From NCBI GenBank assembly GCA_050744165.1, contig JBOGGN010000094.1, positions 1-43,124 on the forward strand: a stretch of DNA of 43,124 nt, in the 5' to 3' direction. Of the stretch, positions 33,236 to 40,969 are shown in pieces. The notes beneath the pieces are model-generated. The model was not told the origin of the DNA, did no database searches, and saw nothing but the letters and a program-made list of their open reading frames with translations. Both the position numbers and the translations under genes were made by a program. This stretch comes from JBOGGN01 sp050744165. GTDB lineage: Bacteria; Actinomycetota; Acidimicrobiia; Acidimicrobiales; Palsa-688. Position 1 is the first letter of the stretch. Every line of letters starts with the position of its first letter.

Positions 33236-33665
33236 GGGCCCGTTCCTCCTCGCCGTCGGCCGCCTCGCGACGATCCAAGGTCTTTTCCAACCAATCGCAG
33301 ATGGATGCCATGGTCGCGCCCGGCCCGAAAATCTCGGCCACGCCGAGCGTCTTCAACTCGGCGACATCGGCTCGCGGGATGATGCCGCCGCCGAACACCA
33401 AGATGTCCTCGTCCGGGGTCCGCTTGCGTAACGCGTCCATCACCCGGGGGAAGAGAGTCATGTGAGCGCCCGACAGAATCGACAGCCCCACGGCGTCGGC
33501 GTCCTCTTGCATCACGGTCTCCGCGATCTGCTCGGGCGCCTGGTGAAGCCCGGTGTAGATGACCTCGAAGCCATAGTCCCGTAAGGCCCGGGCGATGACC
33601 TTGGCCCCGCGGTCATGGCCGTCCAGCCCCGGCTTGGCGACCACGACTCGATAACGCCGGCGCAC
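33222..33665 (-). CDS. Stand-alone cobalamin-binding subunit, methylmalonyl-CoA mutase C-terminal type
   Basis: 147 residues. KPGLDGHDRGAKVIARAL contains the D-x-H-x-x-G motif whose His ligates cobalt. VIYTGLHQAPEQI, LSILSGAHMTLFP and VFGGGIIPRADV complete the B12 Rossmann fold. The sequence matches the small subunit of two-part methylmalonyl-CoA mutases. That enzyme makes succinyl-CoA, the substrate of the SucCD encoded next, which fits a propionyl-CoA route. The large subunit is not in this window. GTG 33665 is preceded by TAGTAT at seven bases, predicting a leaderless start, and the gene is only 18 bases from the divergent Rieske-like gene. Confidence 0.92.
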   Translation of the reverse strand: MRRRYRVVVAKPGLDGHDRGAKVIARALRDYGFEVIYTGLHQAPEQIAETVMQEDADAVGLSILSGAHMTLFPRVMDALRKRTPDEDILVFGGGIIPRADVAELKTLGVAEIFGPGATMASICDWLEKTLDRREAADGEEERARGSV

Positions 33666-33672
33666 TCCCGGA

Positions 33673-33678
33673 ATACTA
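33673..33678 (-). promoter_or_regulatory. Leaderless -10 box (TAGTAT) in an 18-base divergent gap
   Basis: TAGTAT on the minus strand lies seven bases before GTG 33665. The same bases read on the plus strand give AATACT (33672-33677), six bases before GTG 33684. A single near-palindromic -10 element may therefore serve both directions. Confidence 0.45.
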
Positions 33679-33683
33679 CGCAG

Positions 33684-34199
33684 GTGCCCGAAGAAGCCTC
33701 CGGCGGCGCGACCGAGGGGCCTAGCCGCCAGACCGCGCTGCTCCTCATCGCCGGCCTCGCGGTGCTGGCCGCCGTGCTGTTGGTCACGTTCGTGCTCCGG
33801 TTGTCAGAGAAGCCCGGCGCCAAGGTCAACCTTGGTACCGACGAGTTCACGATGGGCCGGGCAGCGGCGTTCGCACCCTTGGTGGTGACCAACGGCCCGC
33901 TGATCTTCCCGCCGCCGCACGGCCACCTGACGCTGTACGTGCAGCATCTGGGCACCGACGTCAAGAAGGGTTGGCTGGCCTTCGATGCCCACGACCCCGG
34001 CCAACCGCCTCGTTGCCTGGTCCGTTGGCAGCCTGCGGGGCACGACTTCGTCGATCCGTGCGACCAGGCCACCTTTCCCGCCGACGGGCAAGGCTTGGTC
34101 CAATACTCGGCCCAGGTAAACAAGTCCGGCGACGTCATCATCGACCTCCGTCAGCCCGCGGCGCCGGGCGAGGCCACCACAACGACCGCAGTCCCGTAG
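33684..34199 (+). CDS. Membrane-anchored Rieske-fold-like protein lacking iron-sulfur ligands
   Basis: 171 residues from GTG 33684. An N-terminal span (about 14-34, TALLLIAGLAVLAAVLLVTF) is followed by an extracytoplasmic domain. The C-terminal half parallels Rieske proteins: PPRCLVRWQPAGHDFVDPCD, then QATFPADGQGL. Aligned to the Rieske boxes C-T-H-L-G-C and C-P-C-H-G, the two cysteines that form the structural disulfide remain. The first Cys and His of box 1 and the Cys and His of box 2 are replaced (box 2 reads D-P-C-D). It should therefore fold but not bind a 2Fe-2S cluster. The role is unknown. The last codons fall inside a 38-base direct repeat. Confidence 0.68.
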   Translation: MPEEASGGATEGPSRQTALLLIAGLAVLAAVLLVTFVLRLSEKPGAKVNLGTDEFTMGRAAAFAPLVVTNGPLIFPPPHGHLTLYVQHLGTDVKKGWLAFDAHDPGQPPRCLVRWQPAGHDFVDPCDQATFPADGQGLVQYSAQVNKSGDVIIDLRQPAAPGEATTTTAVP

Positions 34200-34244
34200 C
34201 GGGCTCGGCGAGGCCGCCACAACGACCGCAGTCCGGTAGCGGGC
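34167..34244. repeat. 38-bp direct repeat (period 40) spanning a stop codon
   Basis: Copies at 34167-34204 and 34207-34244 differ at two positions. The first contains the stop codon of the Rieske-like gene at 34197-34199; the second is non-coding. It is a recent local duplication of the gene's 3' end. Confidence 0.85.
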
Positions 34245-34279
34245 CGGGGCGGTGCACCCGATCAGCGGGGACCGGCCGA

Positions 34280-34285
34280 TATCAT
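34280..34285 (+). promoter_or_regulatory. Putative -10 box (TATCAT) of the LCP gene
   Basis: TATCAT is a good match to TATAAT and lies 86 bases before GTG 34372. The expected leader of about 80 bases includes the strong hairpin at 34331-34355. Confidence 0.35.
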
Positions 34286-34330
34286 GATCGTTTTGGTGAT
34301 CGGCGGAGATTCTGCCCTCGACGCCTACCT

Positions 34331-34355
34331 GCCAGCCGGCAGCCGACCGGCTGGC
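34331..34355 (+). promoter_or_regulatory. Perfect 9-bp hairpin in the LCP gene leader
   Basis: GCCAGCCGG and CCGGCTGGC pair around the loop CAGCCGA. The stem ends 16 bases before the GTG start. It may terminate read-through from upstream, act as an attenuator or bind a regulator. No T-run follows it. Confidence 0.4.
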
Positions 34356-34371
34356 GATCAGAGACCAATCG

Positions 34372-36402
34372 GTGAGCGCCACCTCCGACAGCCAGCCCAC
34401 AACAAGCCGGGTAATGGACCTGCCCCTGGAGGGTCCCGCCGCGGACTTTGGGTCGGCCGGGCCCCGCGAATCCGGGGTCGGGACACCCGCCCGTGCCGCC
34501 CTCGACGCCCTGGCCCGGGAGATCTTCCCCAACGGCCAGGGCCGGGCCGTCCCCGTCGCGCTGGGTGACGCACCGCCGGCGCCCTTCTTGGCTCGGTCCC
34601 CCGGCCTTGCCGACGACGAGGCCCGCGTCGGGCTCGGTCCGGCACCGGCAGACGGCTGGTCATCAGCAGGTGCCCCAGCACGACCCGCCGACCCCCGGCA
34701 AGTGACCGCTCGGCGCCGCCCGGCACGCTCCGCAGCCAGCGCCCTGCCCGTCGCCGAGCCCCGAGAAGTGACCGCTGAGCCCGATGCCGGTCGTGCCGGA
34801 TCCACGTCCCGAAGAGCCCCCTTCCCCGTGCCGGCGCCCGACGCAAGCGGGCGCGCGGGTCACGTCGCCCGGTCCTGGGGTAAAACACGGTTTGTGTATC
34901 CCGTCCGCAGGTGGCCCCGCAGGATGCTGGTTCTGGCCAACGTTCTGGTTGCCCTGACGTTGCTGATGGCGGCCTCGGCCTACGCCTACGCCAACTGGCG
35001 GGTCGGCCAGATCAAGCGGGTGGACATTCCGAGCCTGGTCGGCGGCACGCAGGCCGCGGGCGCCGCCGGCTCCGCCGTCCCGGCAGCTGCTGGCGCCCCG
35101 ATGACGATCCTGGTCGTCGGCAGCGACAGCCGTGCCGGCAACACAGGCGGCGACACCGCCCAGTTCGGCAGCGCCTCCGATGTCGCCGGCCAGCGTTCGG
35201 ACACGATCATGCTGGTCCACTTGGTCCCCGCCACCCGCCAGGCGGCCATCCTGTCGATTCCCCGTGACCTGTGGGTGCCGATCCCGGGACAGGGTGACAG
35301 CCGGATCAATACTGCATTCGACACGGGAGCCGACTTGCTCGTGAAGGCGATCGAAACCGACCTCGGCATCCCGATCGACCATTTCGTCGAGGTCGACTTC
35401 CAATCTTTCCGGGACATTGTCAACGCCGTCGGAGGGGTCAAGCAGTACTTTCCCACCCCCGCCAGGGACGCCTACTCATTGCTCAACATCCCCGCCGCCG
35501 GTTGCTACAACATGACCGGCGACATGGCGCTGTCCTTCGTCCGGGCCCGCCACTACGAGTATCAGGTCGACGGCAGCTGGCAATACGAAGCCCAGAGCGA
35601 CCTGGCCCGCATCGAGCGCCAGCAGTCCTTTGTCAAGAAGATGATCACCAAGGCCGAGGGTGAGAACATCACGAACATCTCGGCCATCAACGGGATCATC
35701 GGCGGCATCACCACCAACCTGACCTTGGACAGCGGTTTCAGCCAGAATCTCCTCTTGTCGCTGGCGGAGCGGTACCGCACCCTCGACTCGAGCACCTTGC
35801 CCACCTCCACGCTGCCCACCGTCCCCGAGGTGATCGGGGGCGCCGACGTGCTGCAGCTCCAGCAGCCCGACGCCAGCCAGGCGATCGACAACTTCCTGCA
35901 CCCGGCGGCGCCGGCCACCAAGGCGGGCAATGGTTCCTCGACCCCGTCGACGGTGTCGACCCCGTCGACCACGGTGCCGAACATCCCGCCAAGCAGCGTC
36001 CAGGTCGCCGTCCGCAACGGCTCGGGCCGCTCCGGCGAAGCCGCCTCGACCGCCAGCGCCCTGTCCCGCCGGGGCTTCGAGGTGGCGAGCGTGGGGTCGG
36101 CCAGCAGCTTCACCTACAGCACCAGCGAGGTGCTGTACGGACCCGGCAATAAGGCCAAGGCGCAACTCGTCGCCAGCGCTGTCGAGGGCGGCGCCCAGAT
36201 CCAATCCGACCCAACCGTGCAAGGCGCCGACGTGGAGTTGATCACCGGCCAGTCGTTCCAGGGGATCAGTACCATCCCTCTGGCCGCCAGCAGCAGCCCG
36301 AGCACCGCCAGCAACCCCACCTCGACGGTGCCCTCAGCTACCACGACGACCATTTACCAGCTTCCGGGTACCCCGGCCGGGTCGACGCCGCCGAGCTGCT
36401 GA
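34372..36402 (+). CDS. LytR-CpsA-Psr (LCP) family glycan ligase with LytR_C domain
   Basis: 676 residues from GTG 34372. A disordered cytosolic N-terminus of about 180 residues precedes one span (about 185-206). The LCP catalytic domain (about 244-420) starts at MTILVVGSDSR and includes RSDTIMLVHL, SIPRDLWVPIPG and RINTAF, with the conserved Asp and Arg residues that bind the lipid pyrophosphate. A LytR_C domain (about 541-630) begins SSVQVAVRNGSGRSGEA. The Ser/Thr-rich tail is probably disordered. LCP enzymes move polymers from undecaprenyl carriers onto the cell wall. This one could attach the polysaccharide of the 2973-21815 locus, though it lies 12 kb away. The N-terminal extension is unusually long. 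Confidence 0.92.
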   Translation: MSATSDSQPTTSRVMDLPLEGPAADFGSAGPRESGVGTPARAALDALAREIFPNGQGRAVPVALGDAPPAPFLARSPGLADDEARVGLGPAPADGWSSAGAPARPADPRQVTARRRPARSAASALPVAEPREVTAEPDAGRAGSTSRRAPFPVPAPDASGRAGHVARSWGKTRFVYPVRRWPRRMLVLANVLVALTLLMAASAYAYANWRVGQIKRVDIPSLVGGTQAAGAAGSAVPAAAGAPMTILVVGSDSRAGNTGGDTAQFGSASDVAGQRSDTIMLVHLVPATRQAAILSIPRDLWVPIPGQGDSRINTAFDTGADLLVKAIETDLGIPIDHFVEVDFQSFRDIVNAVGGVKQYFPTPARDAYSLLNIPAAGCYNMTGDMALSFVRARHYEYQVDGSWQYEAQSDLARIERQQSFVKKMITKAEGENITNISAINGIIGGITTNLTLDSGFSQNLLLSLAERYRTLDSSTLPTSTLPTVPEVIGGADVLQLQQPDASQAIDNFLHPAAPATKAGNGSSTPSTVSTPSTTVPNIPPSSVQVAVRNGSGRSGEAASTASALSRRGFEVASVGSASSFTYSTSEVLYGPGNKAKAQLVASAVEGGAQIQSDPTVQGADVELITGQSFQGISTIPLAASSSPSTASNPTSTVPSATTTTIYQLPGTPAGSTPPSC

Positions 36403-36414
36403 GGACGTGGGAGC

Positions 36415-38691
36415 CTAGGCCCGCTTCAGCGGCGCCAAGGAAAGGTTGAGCCGCTTGTCACCCACCGATGGAAAGTGCACCGTGGCCTCGGCGCGGTCGC
36501 CCTCACCGGTCACCTCCAGCACCACCCCCTCGCCCCACTTGGCGTGGACCACGTCGTCGTTGCGGCGCAGTCCCAACCCCTCGGCTCCCGAACCCCGCAC
36601 CGGCGCTGCCTTCCCACTGCGGAGAGCGCCCTCGACGATGGCCTCCCGGCCGCCAAAGGGCAGGCTGGCCCCCGGGCGACGGCGCGGTGGGCGGGCGGTG
36701 CTGACCAGCGACTCCGGCACCTCCCGGATGAACCGGCTCGGCGGGTTGTACAGCGTCTGGCCGAACAGGTTGCGGCACCAGGCGTAGGTCAGGTACAGCC
36801 GCTCCTTCGCCCGGGTGAACCCCACGTAGGCCAGCCGCCGTTCCTCCTCAAGCTCGTCAGGGTCGCCCAGTGAGCGGAGGTGGGGAAAGACCCCGTCCTC
36901 CATGCCGATCACAAAGACGGCGGGGAACTCAAGGCCCTTGGCGGTGTGCAGGGTCATCAGCAAGACGCTGGAGGTGTCGCCGTCGATCTCGTCAGAGTCG
37001 GCCACCAGGCTCACCTGCTCCAGGAACTGCTCCAAGTCAACCGCTTGAGCCGCGGCCCCCATCAGCTCGTCCAGGTTGTCCAGGCGGAAGTTGGTCTCGT
37101 CGCTGTGCTCGGCCTCCAACTCCATCCGGTACCCGGTGCGGTTGAGGACAGCTTCGATCAGTTCATCCGGCGTCGCGGGGGGATCCGTATCGGTGCCCGC
37201 CCGAAGCTCGTCGAGGAGACCGAGTAGGTCCCGGATGCCGGTCAGGGCCTTCCCGCTGACACCGGCTGCTTCCCCCTGGCGGAGGGCGCCATCGAAGGTC
37301 ACGTCGTGGGCCCGGGCCCAGCGTTCGAGGCGGTCGACCGAGGTCTGGCCGACGCCGCGCTTGGGCACGTTGACGATGCGCTTCAGAGACACCTCGTCGG
37401 TCGGGTTGACGATGGCCCGCAGGTAGGCGAGGACATCCTTGATCTCCCGGCGGTCGTAGAACTTGGTGCCGCCGACGATCTTGTAGGGGATCTTGCGCTC
37501 CGCCAACTGCTCTTCCAGCGCCCGGCTCTGGGCGTTGGTCCGGTAGAAGACCGCCATGTCGCCCCAGGGGTGATCCCGGTGCAGCCGGGACATCTCGCCC
37601 CCGATCCAGGAGGCTTCGTCATACTCGTCGTCGGCCTGGTAGGTGGTCACCAGCTCGCCGCCCACCCGGTCGGTCCAAAGGCGCTTGGATTGGCGCCGGG
37701 GGTTGTTGGCGATGACCGCGTTGGCAGCGTCGAGGATCTGCTGGGTCGAGCGATAGTTCTGGTCGAGCACCACCATCTTGGCGTCGGGGAAGGCCTTTTC
37801 GAAGTCGAGCAGGTTGCGCGTGTCGGCGCCCCGCCAGCGGTAGATCGACTGGTCGGTGTCGCCCACCACGCAAAGGTTGCGATGCCGCTCCGACAGCAGC
37901 AGGACCAGCTTGTTCTGCGCCCGGTTGGTGTCCTGGTACTCGTCGACCAGCAGGTGCCGGAACCGCTCCTGGTAGTACCGGCACACCTCCGGGGCCGCTT
38001 GCAGGAGGTTGACCGTCACCAGCAACAAGTCGTCGAAATCCATGGCGCTGGCCGCCAACAAGCGGCTCTGGTACTCCCGGTAGACCTCGCCGATACGCCG
38101 TTCGTAGATGGTGCGGGCCTGGGCGGCGTAGGTCTCGAAGTCGATCAGATCGTTCTTGGCGGTGCTGATCATGCCGTGCACCGCCTTGGGAGGCAGCTTC
38201 TTCGGGTCCATGTTGAGGTCCCGCAGAACGTAGGCCACCAGCCGCGAAGCGTCGGCCTCGTCGTAGATCGTGAACGACGACTTGTACCCGAGACGCGTGG
38301 CGTCGCGCCGCAGGATGCGCACGCATGCCGAGTGGAAGGTGGACACCCACATCCGCTGGGCGACGGGGCCCACGAGGGCGGCCACCCGCTGCTTCATCTC
38401 GTCGGCGGCCTTGTTGGTGAAGGTGATGGCCATGATCTCGAACGGCGAGATGTGCTGCTCGGCGATCAACCAGGCGATGCGGCGGGTGAGCACCCGCGTC
38501 TTGCCCGAGCCGGCGCCGGCGACCACCAACAGCGGCCCGCCGGGGTGTGTGACGGCCGCCAGCTGCGCCGGGTTGAGCCCCTCCAGCAGCCGCCCGGCGC
38601 GGTCGGACGCGCCCCGGTCGGCGGAGTCCGCATCTGTCGTGGCGTGTCCGTGGGCGTCCGAGAAGGTCGCCACGGCTGCGGACTCGGCCAT
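36415..38691 (-). CDS. pcrA: UvrD/PcrA-type ATP-dependent DNA helicase
   Basis: 758 residues. GLNPAQLAAV is the Q motif. VVAGAGSGKTRVLTRR is Walker A. ITFTNKAADEMK is motif Ia and VDEYQDTN is motif II. GDTDQSIYRWRGAD is motif III and QNYRST motif IV. TLHTAKGLEFPAVFVIGMEDG is motif V and YVGFTRAKERLYL motif VI. The C-terminal VVHAKWGEGVVLEVTG segment is the Tudor-like domain that contacts RNA polymerase in PcrA. It is a 3'-5' helicase for repair and replication restart. The ATG has no ribosome binding site, but TACGGT lies six bases upstream. Naming pcrA rather than uvrD1 is by resemblance. Confidence 0.95.
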   Translation of the reverse strand: MAESAAVATFSDAHGHATTDADSADRGASDRAGRLLEGLNPAQLAAVTHPGGPLLVVAGAGSGKTRVLTRRIAWLIAEQHISPFEIMAITFTNKAADEMKQRVAALVGPVAQRMWVSTFHSACVRILRRDATRLGYKSSFTIYDEADASRLVAYVLRDLNMDPKKLPPKAVHGMISTAKNDLIDFETYAAQARTIYERRIGEVYREYQSRLLAASAMDFDDLLLVTVNLLQAAPEVCRYYQERFRHLLVDEYQDTNRAQNKLVLLLSERHRNLCVVGDTDQSIYRWRGADTRNLLDFEKAFPDAKMVVLDQNYRSTQQILDAANAVIANNPRRQSKRLWTDRVGGELVTTYQADDEYDEASWIGGEMSRLHRDHPWGDMAVFYRTNAQSRALEEQLAERKIPYKIVGGTKFYDRREIKDVLAYLRAIVNPTDEVSLKRIVNVPKRGVGQTSVDRLERWARAHDVTFDGALRQGEAAGVSGKALTGIRDLLGLLDELRAGTDTDPPATPDELIEAVLNRTGYRMELEAEHSDETNFRLDNLDELMGAAAQAVDLEQFLEQVSLVADSDEIDGDTSSVLLMTLHTAKGLEFPAVFVIGMEDGVFPHLRSLGDPDELEEERRLAYVGFTRAKERLYLTYAWCRNLFGQTLYNPPSRFIREVPESLVSTARPPRRRPGASLPFGGREAIVEGALRSGKAAPVRGSGAEGLGLRRNDDVVHAKWGEGVVLEVTGEGDRAEATVHFPSVGDKRLNLSLAPLKRA

Positions 38692-38697
38692 GAACCC

Positions 38698-38703
38698 ACC
38701 GTA
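38698..38703 (-). promoter_or_regulatory. Leaderless -10 box of the helicase gene (TACGGT)
   Basis: TACGGT, six bases, then ATG 38691 on the minus strand. The geometry is the same as before icd and the lipoprotein at 16441. Confidence 0.5.
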
Positions 38704-38758
38704 CCGGACGCCTGTGACGGCCCCGTTGGACCCTGGCGTCTAGTCCCCTAAGACGACG

Positions 38759-39622
38759 ATGATTGACCCCATGACGTCCATCACTGCAACCGCCGCCGGG
38801 GTCATCGACATCGGGGGCGACCTCACCGTCAACCGGCTCGGCTTCGGGGCCATGCGGATCACCGGCGACGGGATCTGGGGCCCGCCGCGGGACCGGGACC
38901 AAGCCAAGGCGGTGCTCCGCCGCCTGGTGGACCTCGATGTCAACTTCGTCGACACCGCCGACTCGTACGGTCCCGAGGTGAGCGAAACCCTGATCGCCGA
39001 AGCGCTGTACCCCTACGCCGACGACCTGGTGATCGCTACCAAAGGAGGCCTGGAGCGGCCCGGGCCTGGCCAGTGGACCCCCAACGGACGGCCCGAGCAC
39101 CTGCGCCAGGCGTGCGAAGGGAGCCTCAAGCGGCTACGGGTTGACGCCATCGCGCTGTACCAGTGGCACCGATCGGACCCCAAGGTCCCGGTCGAGGAAT
39201 CGGTCGGGGCGCTGGTCGACCTCAAGGACGAGGGCAAGATCCGCCACATCGGTGTGTCCAATCTGGATGAGCACGACCTGCGCCGAGCCCAGGACCTGAC
39301 GCCGGTGGTATCGCTCCAGAATCGCTACAACCTCGGCGACCGCCACTCTGAAGACTTGATCGGGCTCTGCGAGCAGGAGCGCCTGGTGTTCCTACCCTGG
39401 GGGCCCCTCAGCGACGCCGCCAGCGGCCCCGTCGGCGAAATCGCTCGCAGGCATAACGCGACGCCACAGCAGATTGCGCTGGCCTGGCTGCTGGCCCGCT
39501 CACCCGCCGCCCTGCCGATCCCCGGCACCTCATCAGTCGCCCACCTCGAGGAGAACGTCGCCGCAGCCGGCATCGTCCTCGAGCCCGAGGAGATTGAGGC
39601 CCTGAACCACCTGATGGACTGA
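38759..39622 (+). CDS. Aldo/keto reductase
   Basis: 287 residues from ATG 38759; ATG 38771 is an alternative. NRLGFGAMRITG is the first AKR block. The catalytic tetrad is visible: Asp and Tyr in DTADSYGPEVSE, Lys in VIATKGGLE and His in LYQWHRSDP. GKIRHIGVSNLDEHDL and IPGTSSVAHLEENV (NADPH site) follow. It is a soluble NADPH-dependent carbonyl reductase of unknown substrate, of the type often named pyridoxal reductase-like or oxidoreductase YdbC-like. It is divergent from the helicase gene, 67 bases away. Confidence 0.93.
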   Translation: MIDPMTSITATAAGVIDIGGDLTVNRLGFGAMRITGDGIWGPPRDRDQAKAVLRRLVDLDVNFVDTADSYGPEVSETLIAEALYPYADDLVIATKGGLERPGPGQWTPNGRPEHLRQACEGSLKRLRVDAIALYQWHRSDPKVPVEESVGALVDLKDEGKIRHIGVSNLDEHDLRRAQDLTPVVSLQNRYNLGDRHSEDLIGLCEQERLVFLPWGPLSDAASGPVGEIARRHNATPQQIALAWLLARSPAALPIPGTSSVAHLEENVAAAGIVLEPEEIEALNHLMD

Positions 39623-39745
39623 CCGCCGGTTGCGCCCCTGCTTGGTCGAGGGCGCCTTCAGAACTGGTAGCGGACCCCGTGGATCACGCGGCCACGCTTC
39701 AGCGGTTCGCGACGCTTCCGGTTGTAGCCGCCTCCGGGGCGGGCT

Positions 39746-40909
39746 TTAGCGGCCCATCCCGATGCCCTGACTTCGCTGCAGTGACTTGCCCTCTGTCTGC
39801 AATGCCGGGGCAACCATGACTTCCGCCTTCTGGAACTCCTTGACGCTCTCGTAGCCGCAGGTGGCCATGGAGGTCCGCAGGGCGCCGAAGAGGTTCATGC
39901 GGCCGTCGTTCTCGTGGGCGGGACCGACCAGGATCTCCCGAAGGGTGCCGCGGATCTCGGTCTTGACCCGAGCGCCGCGCGGCAAAGTGGGGTGGAAGGT
40001 CGCCATGCCCCAGTGGTAGCCCCGGCCCGGCGCCTCGACCGCCGACGCCAGCGGCGAGCCGATCATCACCGAGTCGGCACCGCACACGATCGCCTTGGCG
40101 ATGTCACCACCGGTCCCCATGCCCCCGTCAGCGATGACGTGGACGTACACCCCGGTCTCGTCGAGGTGCTGCGCCCGGGCGGATCGGACATCGGCGATGG
40201 CCGTCGCCTGGGGTACACCTATTCCGAGCACGCCCCTCGAGGTGCAGGCATGGCCGGGCCCGACGCCGACCAGGACACCGACGGCGCCGGTCCGCATCAG
40301 GTGGAGTGCTGCCTGGTACGACGCGCACCCGCCGACAATCACTGGGATCTCGAACTCCCGGATAAACCGCTTCAGGTTGAGCGGCTCGACCGTGCGGGAC
40401 ACGTGCTCGGCGGAGACCACCGTGCCCTGGACCACGAAGATATCGAGCTCAGCCGCCACCAAGTCCTTGGCGTACATCGCAGTGCGCTGCGGCGTCAGCG
40501 AGGCGCAGGACACCGCCCCGGCTTCCTTGATCTCCCGGATGCGCTGGCCGATCAACTCCGCCTTGATGGGCTCGCCGTAGATCTGCTGCATGCGGGCCGT
40601 TGCCTTGTCTGCATCGAGGTGGGCGATCTCCTCGAATAGCGGCTCAGGGTCCAGGTATCGAGTCCACAGACCTTCGAGGTTGAGCACCCCCACGCCGCCC
40701 AGCCGACCCAACTCGATGGCGGTGGCGGGGCTGACGACGCCGTCCATCGCCGAAGCCATGAGCGGCAGGTCAAAGCGGAATGCGTCGATCTCCCAGCTGA
40801 TGTCGACGTCCTCGGGATCGCGTGTCCGGCGGCTCGGAACGATGGCGATGTCGTCGAAGCCGTAGGCCTGCCGCCCGGACTTCCCCCGCCCGATCTCGAC
40901 GTCTGCCAC
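39746..40909 (-). CDS. GuaB3-family IMP dehydrogenase-related protein
   Basis: 387 residues from GTG 40909. GKSGRQAYGFDDIAIVPSRRTRDPEDVDISW is the GuaB3 start (19 or fewer residues shown per block: YGFDDIAIVPS, RTRDPEDVDISW). MASAMDGVVSP and GVGVLNLEGLW are typical. VGVGPGHACTSRGVLG carries the Cys that is catalytic in IMP dehydrogenase, and VIADGGMGTGGDIAKAI is the phosphate-binding block. There is no CBS pair. Actinobacteria usually carry GuaB3 beside GuaB2; its own activity differs among lineages. AGGAGG four bases upstream fixes the start. It is convergent with the aldo/keto reductase. Confidence 0.93.
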   Translation of the reverse strand: MADVEIGRGKSGRQAYGFDDIAIVPSRRTRDPEDVDISWEIDAFRFDLPLMASAMDGVVSPATAIELGRLGGVGVLNLEGLWTRYLDPEPLFEEIAHLDADKATARMQQIYGEPIKAELIGQRIREIKEAGAVSCASLTPQRTAMYAKDLVAAELDIFVVQGTVVSAEHVSRTVEPLNLKRFIREFEIPVIVGGCASYQAALHLMRTGAVGVLVGVGPGHACTSRGVLGIGVPQATAIADVRSARAQHLDETGVYVHVIADGGMGTGGDIAKAIVCGADSVMIGSPLASAVEAPGRGYHWGMATFHPTLPRGARVKTEIRGTLREILVGPAHENDGRMNLFGALRTSMATCGYESVKEFQKAEVMVAPALQTEGKSLQRSQGIGMGR

Positions 40910-40913
40910 CGCG

Positions 40914-40919
40914 CCTCCT
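40914..40919 (-). promoter_or_regulatory. Strong Shine-Dalgarno site of GuaB3 gene
   Basis: AGGAGG on the minus strand, four bases before GTG 40909. It contrasts with the leaderless genes of the window. Confidence 0.6.
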
Positions 40920-40969
40920 CTGCGAAAAAGGACAGCCTACGCCGCCACCGCGACCCCGACGTGTACCGC

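Noticed and set aside
33804..34805. 333-residue minus-strand frame
   Set aside because: It is antisense to the Rieske-like and LCP genes and spans their promoter region; no motifs.
37306..38751. 481-residue plus-strand frame opposite the helicase
   Set aside because: Antisense shadow. All helicase motifs are on the minus strand.
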